Source: Candidatus Daviesbacteria bacterium RIFCSPLOWO2_01_FULL_39_12
Lineage (GTDB): Bacteria; Patescibacteriota; Microgenomatia; Daviesbacterales; UBA10151
Reading direction: 5' to 3'
Assembly: GCA_001776905.1 (NCBI GenBank)
Contig: MFDM01000010.1
Location: forward strand, 16,291-48,957
Length of the DNA: 32,667 nt
The number at the start of each line of letters is the position of its first letter. Within the stretch, counting starts at the first letter, position 1. Of this stretch, positions 5,930 to 15,600 are shown one piece after another. Made by a program: the position numbers and the translations under genes. Below the pieces are notes generated by a model that saw only the letters and a list, made by a program, of their open reading frames with translations, had not been told where the DNA came from and did not search any database.

Positions 5930-7462
5930 ATGGTTGAAGTTCTGCCCATTAAAGTTTTAACAGATTCAGACACCGCAATTTTCGGCAGTTTAAATATGGC
6001 TTTGGCTAAATTATTGAGAGCCGATTTACCTGTAGCTTCCGGGATTGTGGTAACAGCCCCAAATCTTAAACTGAAAACTGTTTTAGAACACCACGATTTT
6101 GGCTCTAATGAAGTTTTCGAGCAGAGTTTAACCATGGTTAAAAAGGAAATAAATTACACCCCTGCTCCTGAGATGTTAACTAAAGAAGTAGGTCAGCATC
6201 AAAGTTTTTTAGTTAATGGCCAACAAGTTAAAGGAGTTAAAAAGTTGTGGTTAGCGCTTTTAAATGAGTGGTTGGAAGAAATTAAGACCAGACTTTGGAG
6301 GGAGGGATTTTATAAAGGAATTACGGAGGGGTTGGATCCAAAAGTGGTGATTTTTGTTAAGAAAATGGAAAGTTATGGTAGTGGATTTTTTGATGATATA
6401 CAAGATGATACGGTGATAAATGTAAGGGAGGGAAAAATCCATCCCCATGATCTGAAAAAATTGGATGAGATGATTAGGCAAGCAAATAAAAAGTTATTTA
6501 TTCCTCATGAATATGAATGGATGGTGGACCTGCCTGCCGGCAGGCAAGGTGGGGGAGTAAAGTTAACTAAGGTAATGCCTTATACTCCTGTTGTTAGTTC
6601 GCAAACGTACACTCCCAAGGTGTCCGATCATTCCTACCTCGGAGGTAGGAATGCGATGACACCTAGGGTTTTAAGTAGCGCTGTTAAAGTGTTTTTGGAT
6701 TTATCTACGGGGTTGGTGGTGGAAAGAGAGGTTGATGGAGTGTACATAGCCGCTGAAAGAGTATTTGATCTGAATAAACCTAGGGATTCTTTTGAGGATT
6801 TACTTTTTAGACTGGTGGAATCAGCCACAACATTTTCTGACTTACGGATACTTTTCAAACTGGCAGATAAATCTGAAGGTATGGGTAAAGTTAGGGGGAC
6901 ACTGCGGCTTTTACACCAAAAAAGTTTATTTGAACCAATGGTGGATGCCCTGGACTTCATAAGACACAAAAAGGGATTGACCAATGTTCATATTGTAATT
7001 CCATTTGTCAGAGGCGTTAATGAACTTTTGCAAATTAAAAGAGAGCTGGCAGTAAAAAAATTAGGCCGTAAAAACTCCTTGCAGCTTTGGATGGAAGTAG
7101 CAGTTCCGGAGAATATCATAAATTTAGAGGATTATCTAATTGCAGGAGTAGATGGAATAGTTTTAAATCTGGATGAGTTAGTCTCATTCTTAAATGGATT
7201 TGACAGCAGTGAGGGGGAATTAATTGCTTACAAAAATGAAGTTAATGGTTTACTCAAGTTTTTGGAAGACGGATTGAAGTTACTACATAAATCAAAAGTA
7301 CCATTTATAGTTTGTGGTTCTTTATCTTTATATCCGCAAGTTTTAGAATATCTGGTAGAAAAAGGAGTGTATGGGGTGGTGGTGGAAAGATTCGAAGTCT
7401 CTTCAGCTCATGATTTGCTCCGGCAGGCGGAAAAAAGGATGATTTTAAGAAAGATGCAATAA
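5930..7462 (+). CDS. Degenerate PEP synthase/PPDK-like protein
   Basis: A 510-residue relic of the phosphoenolpyruvate synthase architecture. Residues 15-45 (IFGSLNMALAKLL, LPVASGIVVTA) resemble the start of the PPDK N-terminal ATP-grasp domain, and VIFVKKMESYGSGFF and PHEYEWMVD resemble its end, but the Arg-Ser-Ser ATP-binding part between them is missing. No phosphohistidine swivelling domain (the TSH motif) is seen. The C-terminal third resembles the PEP-utilising TIM barrel: VRGTLRLL, LFEPMVDALDFI, VHIVIPFVRGVNELL and a retained Cys in VPFIVCGS, while the EVPS and NDLTQ signatures are eroded. The linker at about residues 200-245 is encoded by two palindromic insertions. It overlaps rsmI tail to tail by 18 bp. 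It is probably not a working PEP synthase; a binding or regulatory role is possible. Confidence 0.7.
   Translation: MVEVLPIKVLTDSDTAIFGSLNMALAKLLRADLPVASGIVVTAPNLKLKTVLEHHDFGSNEVFEQSLTMVKKEINYTPAPEMLTKEVGQHQSFLVNGQQVKGVKKLWLALLNEWLEEIKTRLWREGFYKGITEGLDPKVVIFVKKMESYGSGFFDDIQDDTVINVREGKIHPHDLKKLDEMIRQANKKLFIPHEYEWMVDLPAGRQGGGVKLTKVMPYTPVVSSQTYTPKVSDHSYLGGRNAMTPRVLSSAVKVFLDLSTGLVVEREVDGVYIAAERVFDLNKPRDSFEDLLFRLVESATTFSDLRILFKLADKSEGMGKVRGTLRLLHQKSLFEPMVDALDFIRHKKGLTNVHIVIPFVRGVNELLQIKRELAVKKLGRKNSLQLWMEVAVPENIINLEDYLIAGVDGIVLNLDELVSFLNGFDSSEGELIAYKNEVNGLLKFLEDGLKLLHKSKVPFIVCGSLSLYPQVLEYLVEKGVYGVVVERFEVSSAHDLLRQAEKRMILRKMQ
6531..6546. repeat. 16-bp perfect palindrome inside the PEP-synthase-like gene
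   Basis: TGCCTGCCGGCAGGCA is its own reverse complement and is read in frame as part of DLPAGRQGG. It lies in a presumed linker with no family counterpart, suggesting an inserted mobile palindrome. Confidence 0.8.
6620..6662. repeat. 43-nt imperfect palindrome inside the PEP-synthase-like gene
   Basis: The 12-nt arms CATTCCTACCTC and GAGGTAGGAATG surround a single G. Outside them CGAT occurs on both sides in the same orientation, and then GTGTC pairs with GACAC. The reading frame stays open across it (VSDHSYLGGRNAMT). It is 74 bp from the first palindrome. Confidence 0.8.
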
Positions 7463-8119
7463 AAGGATGTATTCTCCTTTAGGATTCCTTAAGCTCTCAA
7501 GCCACTGGCTGATTTTTTTCTTTTCCACTGATTGGTGAATTTTGGTTAATTCATGGGCTAGAACTACTTCTATATCCCCAAGAACTTCCTTCATGTCTTT
7601 CAATATTCTTAGTAATTTATGAGGTGAGACAAACATAATATATGTGGTTTTTAAGTAATCATTTTGTTTACGATCGTGAATAGTTTGAAACAGCTTCAAT
7701 CTGTGACTAGCCTTTTCCGGAGGGTAGCCTAAAAATGTAAATTTATCAGGAGGTAAACCGGAAAGGGTAAGAGCTGTTATTACAGATGACGGGCCGGGGA
7801 GAGAGTCTACCTCAATCCCCTGGTGGATACATTCCCGAACCAGTTTATAACCCGGGTCAGAAATTAATGGAGTGCCTGCATCAGAGACTAAAGCCAGATT
7901 TTGGCCTTGTTTGAGTAAATTTATGACCTGTGGAAACATTTTGTACTCATTGAAATCATTTAATACCAGTAATTGTTTTTTTATTTGATAGTGGTTTAAA
8001 AGTATTCCGGTTCTTCTGCTGTCTTCACAAATTATCCCATCAACGTTCTTGAGCACTTCTAATGCTCTTAAAGTGATATCTTTTAAATTACCAATAGGTG
8101 TGGCAATAATATATAACAT
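7445..8119 (-). CDS. rsmI: 16S rRNA (cytidine(1402)-2'-O)-methyltransferase RsmI
   Basis: Tetrapyrrole-methylase-fold SAM-dependent enzyme that 2'-O-methylates C1402 in the ribosomal decoding centre. The protein starts at the second in-frame ATG (8119) as MLYIIATPIGNLKDIT, exactly the family's N-terminus, and an extended -10 lies just upstream. Family motifs follow in order: CEDSRRTGILL, LVSDAGTPLISDPGYKLV, VDSLPGPSSVITALTLSG, FTFLGYPPEK and HELTKIHQ. The 224 residues are somewhat shorter than the E. coli enzyme at the C-terminus. It is divergent from the DedA gene, with the two ATGs 2 bp apart. Confidence 0.95.
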   Translation of the reverse strand: MLYIIATPIGNLKDITLRALEVLKNVDGIICEDSRRTGILLNHYQIKKQLLVLNDFNEYKMFPQVINLLKQGQNLALVSDAGTPLISDPGYKLVRECIHQGIEVDSLPGPSSVITALTLSGLPPDKFTFLGYPPEKASHRLKLFQTIHDRKQNDYLKTTYIMFVSPHKLLRILKDMKEVLGDIEVVLAHELTKIHQSVEKKKISQWLESLRNPKGEYILLLHLS

Positions 8120-8121
8120 AT

Positions 8122-8730
8122 ATGTTAGAGAGTGTAGCAAATTGGATCATAAATGTCATTTCAGCTTTAGGTTACCCAGGAATTGTGATTACTATGGCCA
8201 TAGAGTCAGCCTTAATTCCGCTTCCATCAGAGGTGATTATGCCTTTTTCCGGATATTTGGCATCTACAGGAAAATTTGATTTAAATCTGGTGGCTTTGAT
8301 GGGAGCAATAGGTAATGTGATAGGTTCACTGATTGCATATGCTATTGGTTTTTATGGCCATGAAAAATTAGTCAGAAGGTTTATCAGAAAATTCGGCAAA
8401 TGGATTTTAATTTCAGAAAACGAATTGGATGAAACAGAAAAATTACTGCATAGATTTAAAGATTTGGTGGTTTTAGGTAGCAGGGTAGTTCCCGGAATCA
8501 GGACAGTGATTTCCCTTCCCTGCGGATTTGCCAAACTTCCCTTAGGCAGATTTATAGTCCTGACCTTTTTTGGATCCTTAATTTGGTCATACTTTCTAGC
8601 CTGGATTGGGTTTGTCTTAGGCCAAAACTGGCATTCTATTGGTCCATATTTCCATAAACTGGACGCGGTAATAGTTGTCTTGATTTTGGGGACAGTTTTG
8701 TTTTATGTTTATTATAAGGTGAGAAAATAA
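8122..8730 (+). CDS. DedA family membrane protein
   Basis: Polytopic inner-membrane protein of the DedA/VTT family, whose characterised members are linked to lipid-carrier or phospholipid flipping across the membrane. The 202 residues show the N-terminal GYPGIVITMAIESALIPLPSE segment with the conserved Glu and PxPSE, a GSLIAYAIGFYGH segment, and the VVLGSRVVPGIRTVISLPCGFAK motif with the essential Arg residues, followed by further membrane spans. The start codon is 2 bp from that of rsmI on the other strand. A small ORF begins on its stop codon. Confidence 0.9.
   Translation: MLESVANWIINVISALGYPGIVITMAIESALIPLPSEVIMPFSGYLASTGKFDLNLVALMGAIGNVIGSLIAYAIGFYGHEKLVRRFIRKFGKWILISENELDETEKLLHRFKDLVVLGSRVVPGIRTVISLPCGFAKLPLGRFIVLTFFGSLIWSYFLAWIGFVLGQNWHSIGPYFHKLDAVIVVLILGTVLFYVYYKVRK
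8131..8139 (-). promoter_or_regulatory. Extended -10 of rsmI
   Basis: On the minus strand TGC followed by TACACT (8136-8131) ends 11 nt before the rsmI ATG at 8119. It lies within the first codons of the divergent DedA gene. Confidence 0.4.
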
Positions 8731-8951
8731 TGCCTAATTGTGAATTCTGGGGATCATGGCAAGGTAAAACCACTATAGAAGGTGATAATGAATCGTGTCT
8801 TGTAAAATTGGGAGTCAATCAGAGATGTAGAGGAAGCTATCTTAACTGTAGAGTTTTGCCAGAGGAGATGGGTAAATACCTAAGGCTTATTATCCCAAAA
8901 ACCGGTAACTCTCAAGAGAAACGTCGGATTACCCCAACGCATTTGCCTTGA
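8730..8951 (+). CDS. Small Cys-containing hypothetical protein, 73 aa
   Basis: This ORF starts on the DedA stop (TAATG), the arrangement expected for translational coupling. Four cysteines (C4, C23, C33, C40) in NCEFWG, ESCLVKLGVNQRC and YLNC could bind a metal. The first 55 residues look protein-like; the tail (SQEKRRITPTHLP) runs 40 bp into the 3' end of lexA on the other strand and may be less constrained. I cannot name a family. It may be a genuine short gene or a chance ORF. Confidence 0.4.
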   Translation: MPNCEFWGSWQGKTTIEGDNESCLVKLGVNQRCRGSYLNCRVLPEEMGKYLRLIIPKTGNSQEKRRITPTHLP

Positions 8952-9529
8952 ATTTTGACATCTGTAGCATAGATTGGATTCATTTGGGAGTTGGCTGGTT
9001 CCAGTCTGATTCTGCCCGGTTCCTTAAAAAATCTTTTTAAAGTTGCCAAACCATTTTCTAAAAGAGCCACCACAATGTCTCCATCATTGGCCTGGGTCTG
9101 TTCCTCAATAATGACATGATCCCCATCTAATATTCCGTCCTCAATCATAGAATCACCTTTTACTTGTAAAACATATGACCTTTTCTTACCGGAAATCATG
9201 GAGGGAGCTACCTTAATGGTGGCATCAGGATCTGTATAGGTCATGATGGGTTGACCGGCAGCAATAAAGCCCAAAACAGGTAGTTCTACTCCGGCTAAAG
9301 CAGAGGAAATTTTTTGATCTAATACTTCAATTCCTCTGACAGCGCCTTCAAATTTTTTGATTACGCCCTTTTTAGCTAAAGATTCCAGATGCTCATGGAC
9401 TGTGGCTAAGGAAGATACCCCAATTGCCTCAGCAATCTCTCCTAAAGTGGGGGAGTAACTATATTTATCTATATATTGTTTAAGAAAACTAAGAATCTGT
9501 TTTTGTCTGCGGTATAAGGTAATCGGCAT
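8912..9529 (-). CDS. lexA: LexA repressor
   Basis: SOS-response repressor that self-cleaves when stimulated by RecA filaments. The 205 residues contain an N-terminal winged helix (RRQKQILSFLKQYIDKYSYSPTLGEIAEAIGVSS), the Ala91-Gly92 cleavage site in GFIAAGQP, the catalytic Ser127 in KGDSMIEDG and the catalytic Lys165 in LATLKRFF. The length is that of typical LexA. It has its own promoter and opens divergently from the giant surface-protein gene. The nucleotide excision genes uvrB, uvrA and uvrC are 11-20 kb downstream and are natural LexA targets. An operator candidate is described in the findings. Confidence 0.95.
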   Translation of the reverse strand: MPITLYRRQKQILSFLKQYIDKYSYSPTLGEIAEAIGVSSLATVHEHLESLAKKGVIKKFEGAVRGIEVLDQKISSALAGVELPVLGFIAAGQPIMTYTDPDATIKVAPSMISGKKRSYVLQVKGDSMIEDGILDGDHVIIEEQTQANDGDIVVALLENGLATLKRFFKEPGRIRLEPANSQMNPIYATDVKIQGKCVGVIRRFS

Positions 9530-9538
9530 GATTAATTA

Positions 9539-9568
9539 ACCATACCAAATAATACCCGAACTTGTCAA
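9539..9568 (-). promoter_or_regulatory. Promoter of lexA
   Basis: On the minus strand, TTGACA (9568-9563) is followed after 18 nt by TATGGT (9544-9539), which ends 9 nt before the lexA ATG. The spacer contains GTTCGGGTATTATTTGG, which partly matches sequence upstream of uvrA. Confidence 0.55.
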
Positions 9569-9586
9569 CCCCCCAAATTTACTATC

Positions 9587-9615
9587 TTGCCAAGTGGAGT
9601 AAATTATGTTATAGT
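9587..9615 (+). promoter_or_regulatory. Promoter of the giant surface-protein operon
   Basis: TTGCCA (9587-9592), a 17-nt spacer and TATAGT (9610-9615), preceded by TGT to give an extended -10. It lies downstream of the TTG codon at 9562 that opens the longest reading frame, so translation must begin later, most likely at the GTG at 9646. Confidence 0.6.
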
Positions 9616-9645
9616 AATTTTTTACTGCTCAGAAAAAATACTTTA

Positions 9646-12600
9646 GTGTACAAACAACTGTATAATAAAATTTATAAGGCCCTTTCTTTTATATCAGGAA
9701 TTTTACTGGTTTTCTACTCTTTGGCCCCCAGCATGCTTTATGCCCAGGAAGCTACACCTACCCCCAGTCCGTCTGAAGAGCCGGCTGTTTCATCAAGCGG
9801 TGAACTCCAGGAAAGTCCTACTCCAACTCCCGAATCAACTAATGCACCGGAACCTTCTTCATCTGTCTTGCCGGAAGCATCGCCCACTCCAACTCCTTCA
9901 CCTGTTCCTTCAAGCGAGCCTTCACCAACCGATCAAGTGGAAGGCATTAATACACCCGATGAAACTGTCGGTCAACCAAATGCTCCACCGGAGATAAGTC
10001 CGAGTCCCTCTTTAACTCCCCAACCTTCACCTGACGTGGAGGTGGAGCAAACTGCCCAGGGTCATCTTTCAGCCACAATTTTAGAAAATACCGATGCCCA
10101 AAGTTTAGAGTTAGATCTGACAACCCAAGATGTATCTTCCAGCTCTCTAATTACAGATAAAGCCGATTATGCGCCCACGGACACTGCGGTCATCACCGGA
10201 TCTGATTTCCCGAAACAGACTGAATTGAAGCTAGTAATTACAGCTGATAATTACCGTTTTGAAACAAACGTCACCACAGATGAAAATGGCTCCTTTATTT
10301 ATTCTTACCAGCTGGATGGGACCTACAGACCATTATATAAAGTAGAAGCTTATGACATCTCCGGTACCCTTTTGGCTACAGTAACCTTTACAGATTCTGG
10401 TCCGAAAATTACAGCTAAAACTCACCAAGGTCAGAAATCAGATAATTCATGGACAAGTGGGAATGTAACAACTTATCAAGAGGGAGACACAATTAATTTT
10501 CGATTTAATGCCAAAGTGGAAAATGCACCTGCAAGTGGACAGCTTGAGGTTAGGTTTTCAGAGAATGATGGAACTTGTCTGTTTTTTGATAACTATTTTG
10601 TTTTAGGTGCGACCGAAAATGTATCTGGAACAACACCAAGCGTTAGTGTTGTGAGTGGCCCTACGGTTTCAAGTGGAGAGTGGATTGTCATTTTAAATAT
10701 TTCAGGCTCAACTAATGGTGAAGGAAGAATTAATTACCAACTTAGGCTTTCTAATCAGGCGGGGCAATGTAGTGGATCCTCCCAACATAGTCGGTTGAAT
10801 CCAGCTGGTGGCGATGTAGAGCAGAGTGGACAACAAAATGTTCCGGTGCCTGCGCAGCAAGTTATAGAACTCCCAGATATAACAGTAACAAAAAATATTG
10901 ATAGAGATGGCAATGGAAGTTTTGAATCAACAGCTATTGCCGAAGAATACTCTTTTACACTCGACGGGACAACAACTTTATCAACAAATGCCAGTGGACA
11001 AGTTATATTTACAAATATTACACCTAATGGAGCTCACTCTATTACTGAAACCCAATTGGATTTTTCCCAAGGGACTTATCAATTTATTTCAGGTAGCGGA
11101 GTAAATTGTACCTTTGTAGGATCAACTGCTACAGCTACAGTATCTTCCGGCACAACCGCCACAAATGCCAGTTGTAATTTTAATAATGCTCAACAAAACG
11201 GAACAGTTATTGTTCACAAGGATGTTCAGGGGCCAAATGGGGAAGTAATAGATGATATATCGCAAAACTTTACGGTCAGACTTGACAGTGCCAATCCTCA
11301 AAGTTTAACTGATAATGATAGCTATACATATAATAATGTAGCTGCTGGATTGCACACTATAACCGAAAATACACCTCCTTCTGGCTATACTCTTTATGGA
11401 ATTAGCACAACCCCGGGTGGATCAGGCAATACCGGAGGGCTTTCTGTTAGCGTTACAGCAGGACAAACAACTGATGTTTATGTTACAAACCGCCAGCAGC
11501 AAACAAAACTGACACTAACCAAAACCGTCATTAATAACAATGGCGGCACAAAAGTGGTTTCTGATTTTGTCCTGAAAATTGATGGCAACCAAGTTACCAG
11601 CGGAGTTGCTAATAATGTTGCTTCAGGATCCCATACAGCAAGTGAAGTTAATCGGGCAGGTTATTCTGCATCTTCCTGGGGAGGAGATTGTAATACTGAC
11701 GGAACAATTACACTTGCTTTAGGTGATAACAAGACTTGCACCATTACAAATGATGATATTCAGCCTAAATTAACAGTCACAAAAGTGGTTGTTAATGATA
11801 ATGGGGGAATAAAAGTTGTTTCAGATTTTCCATTATTTGTTGATGCAACTTCGGTAACCAGCGGTGTTCAAAATGGATTTAATGCCGGAACTTACAATAT
11901 CTCGGAGACAAGTCAAAACGGATATACAGCAGCTATATTCGGAGATTGCGCCGAAAATGGAAGCATTACATTATCTGTGGGAGATGTTAAATCCTGTACT
12001 ATTAATAATAATGATCAGCCGGCTCATGTAATAGTCATCAAAAATGTAACAAACAATGATAATGGGACAAAAACTCCTTCAGACTTCACAATGCATATTG
12101 ATGGAACGGCCGTTGGTACAGGAGTCAGCTTTGCAGGAGCTAGTGGTTTAGGTACTAGTACTACAGTTAATGCCGGTAGTTTTACCGTTACCGAAGACCC
12201 GGTAGCCGGCTATAGCGGTAGTCTGTCCGGAGATTGTTCAGGTACTATTGCTAATGGAGAAACAAAAACTTGTACAGTAACCAATGATGATCAGCCGGCT
12301 AATTTGATAGTTATCAAGCATGTGGTAAATGATAATGGAGGCACTGCTGCTGCAACTGACTTTACCATGTATATTAATGGTACCTCAGTCGGTACAGGGG
12401 TGAGTTTCCCCGGAGCGGAAAGTCCCGGTATAAATACTACGGTTAAAGCAGGCAGCTTTACAGTTGCTGAGGATTCAGTGCCTGGATATTCAGCATCTAC
12501 ATCTGGAGATTGTTCAGGTACTTTAGCCAACGGAGAAACCAAAACTTGTACTATTACTAATAATGACCAGGCTGCCAATATTATTGTGATCAAGAATGTG

Positions 12601-15600
12601 ACAAATGATAATGGCGGTTCAAAAAATCCCGGTGATTTTATGATGCATATTAATGGAACTTCAGTTGGGGTAGGGGTAAGTTTTGCGGGAGTAACAGGAG
12701 CAGGTGTAAACACCCAGGTTAATGCCGGCAGCTTTACAGTTACTGAGGATTCAGTTCCTGGATATAGCGGCAGTTCTTCTGGAGATTGTAGTGGATCAAT
12801 AGCTAATGGGGAAACAAAAACCTGCACCTTTACTAACAATGACCAGGCTGGGCATTTGATTGTTCATAAGGTTACTGATCCTTCCGATACAACCACCCAG
12901 TTCTCAATTACTGCTTCAGGAACTGCATCGGTGACCACTCCAACTCGGGATATTTCCGGCGGTTCAAGCGTTGATTACACTGTTGATGCAGGAACATATT
13001 CCGTATCAGAAGCAGATCTTGCAGGTTGGGATGAGACAGGAAATACCTGTTCAAATATAGTAGTTGTAAATAATGCTACTGAGGAATGTACTATTACTAA
13101 TACCAAACGTGGCCACGTTGTTATTGTAAAAGATTCAATAAATAACAGCACTCAAGATTTTACTTTCCGCAATGATTTTGGGAATGAAAACCCTGCAACT
13201 TTTGTACTAGATGATGATGGCCCTAGCGGCAGCGTGACCCCAAAAGAGAGAGATTTTGAAGTTTTGCCTGGGACGACCTATGCAGTATCTGAGGATGAAG
13301 TTTTGGGTTGGCAACAGGAAAGCCAAACATGCAATCAGGGAGAAACTGTTGATAGTATAGATGTAGCTCCCGGAGAAACAGTGACTTGCACTTTTGTTAA
13401 TGAAGAATTTGCCAAGATCATCTTAGTTAAAAATACAATTGGCGGTAATGGCACATTTGATTTCTTAATGAGCGGAGATGGTTTGCCAGCTGGAGCTCAA
13501 CTGACCACCTCATCTAATACTGCTAGCCAGACCTTCAGTGATTTGGATCAAGATAATACTTATTCCATTGCAGAGATAACACCTGACCCTGATGAGTGGG
13601 AATTAACAAGTGCCAGTTGTACTGGTACCAATACACCAACATCGATTACTCCTAGTCCAGGCGAAACAGTTACCTGTACCTTTACTAACACCAAAGAACC
13701 AAAGTTAACTGTCACCAAGATTGTTGTTAATGATAATGGTGGGATAAAAGAAATATCTAGTTTCCCGTTATTTGTGGATGGAGACTCTGTGATATCCGGA
13801 GTTCAAAATACTTCCACAATTGGTGTACATGTGGTATCTGAAACTGGGGATCCGGATTATACTGCTACCATTGGTGGAGATTGTGATGCCCAAGGAAATA
13901 TTACTTTAGCTGCTGGGGATGTGAAAGAATGTACTGTTACCAATAATGACAAGGTACCTTCCTTAACTCTTAACAAGGTTGTTGTTAATGATAACGGCGG
14001 CACTAAAGAAGCAAGCGACTGGTCGCTTTATGCCTCCGCTGGCAATGTTGGTATTGGCGGAACAGGTCCCACCGTATCTTCCGATCCCACCTTTAGCGCC
14101 GGAATTTACACTCTGTCTGAAGTTGGCCCTTCCGGATACAGCCCATCCGGTTGGGTTTGTGAAGGCGGAAGCCAGGAGGGGGATACAATTACCCTGAGCC
14201 TTGGCCAATCAGCCACCTGTACTATCACTAATGATGATATAGCACCAACTTTAACCTTAATTAAAACAGTTGTCATCAATGATGGTGGTACGGCCACAGA
14301 AGCTGACTTCCAAGCTTATATTAATGACAATCCTACTTCCTGGAATCAACCACAAACTTTATCAGTTGGCGACTACACTGCTAGTGAATTAGCCAATGTT
14401 AGTGGTTATACCCCTTCCGAATGGACAGGTGATTGTGATGCTGACGGCAATGTCAGTTTGGCTGAAGGCGAGAACAAAACTTGTTATATTACCAATGACG
14501 ATCAGTCAGCTCATCTCATTCTGGTTAAGAACCTGCCAAACGATAACGGAGGCATTGCTACCCAGGATGACTTCGGTGTTTTTATTGACGAGCAAGAAGC
14601 GTTTTGGGGTGACAACGAAGTTGATGCTGGTTCCCACACAGTCAATGAAAGCACGCTTGCCGGTTATACACCATCAGGATGGGGTCAAGACTGTAATGAG
14701 AACGGTAATGTGACTCTTCTGCCAGGAGAGACTAAGACTTGTACTATCACTAATGATGATCAACCCGGGTCAATTACGGGGACAAAATGGAATGATTTGG
14801 ATAGTGACGGTCAAAGAGGTGAGGAGCCGGGACTTGATGGTTGGCACATTCAGCTTTTTGAAAACAATGATGGTGACAAGGGTGTGCAAATCGGAGCTGA
14901 TGAAGTTACCAATGTAGACGGTGATTATTCTTTTAGTCAGGTAAATGCGGGTGATTACTTTATCTGTGAGGTTCCTCAAACAGGTTGGGTTCAAACATAT
15001 CCTGTGGAAACATGTCACGCAGTCACTGTGGAGCTAGAACAGCAGTTGACTGATTATAATTTTGGTAACCAGATGCGTGGTACCATAACCCTCGTTAAAG
15101 ATGCTGTTCCTAATAATTCCCAGGATTTCACTTTTACTAGTTCTCAGCTGGGTACATTCAAACTGGATGATAACGGTAATGCGACATTAAGTAATACCAA
15201 AGTATTTAGTAATTTAGGATCAAATACTTATACCATAACCGAAAGCGCTGTCTCAGGGTGGAAATTGACTAACCTTGTTTGCACCGGAGATGACAATGCA
15301 ATCATTGATCTTAATGGACGTTCTGTAACACTTAATTTAGATCGTCCCGGTGAGGATATTTCTTGTAAATTTACCAATACTAAGTATGGCTCTATTCAAG
15401 GCCGTAAATATAACGATTTAAATGGTAGCGGGACTTATCAGGAATCTACAGAGCCGTCGCTTGATGATTGGACAATACATCTGTTTAACAATTTATGGGG
15501 AGAGGTAGCTAGCATGGAGACAGGAGATGATACAACTCCTGCCGGTAATGTGAGTACTGGTCAATATAAATTTGTTAATCTTTTGCCTGGTGTCTATTAT

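Noticed and set aside
9562-9645. Upstream extension of the giant gene from a TTG codon
   Set aside because: The promoter (9587-9615) lies inside this extension, so it cannot be transcribed from that promoter. The part after 9646 alone gives a proper signal peptide.
12291-12839. Long minus-strand ORF (182 codons) over the repeat array
   Set aside because: Antisense of three closely related modules. Its own repeats (SPLA, PGTESS) simply mirror the coding repeats, and it has no start signals.
13963-14208. Several small ORFs on both strands within the giant gene
   Set aside because: Shadows of repetitive Gly/Thr/Asn codons with no independent support.
11503-14766. CRISPR-like or phage-like repeat array
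   Set aside because: The repeats are 250-300 bp, coding and in frame, with no short identical repeats and unique spacers. No CRISPR array is seen anywhere in the window.
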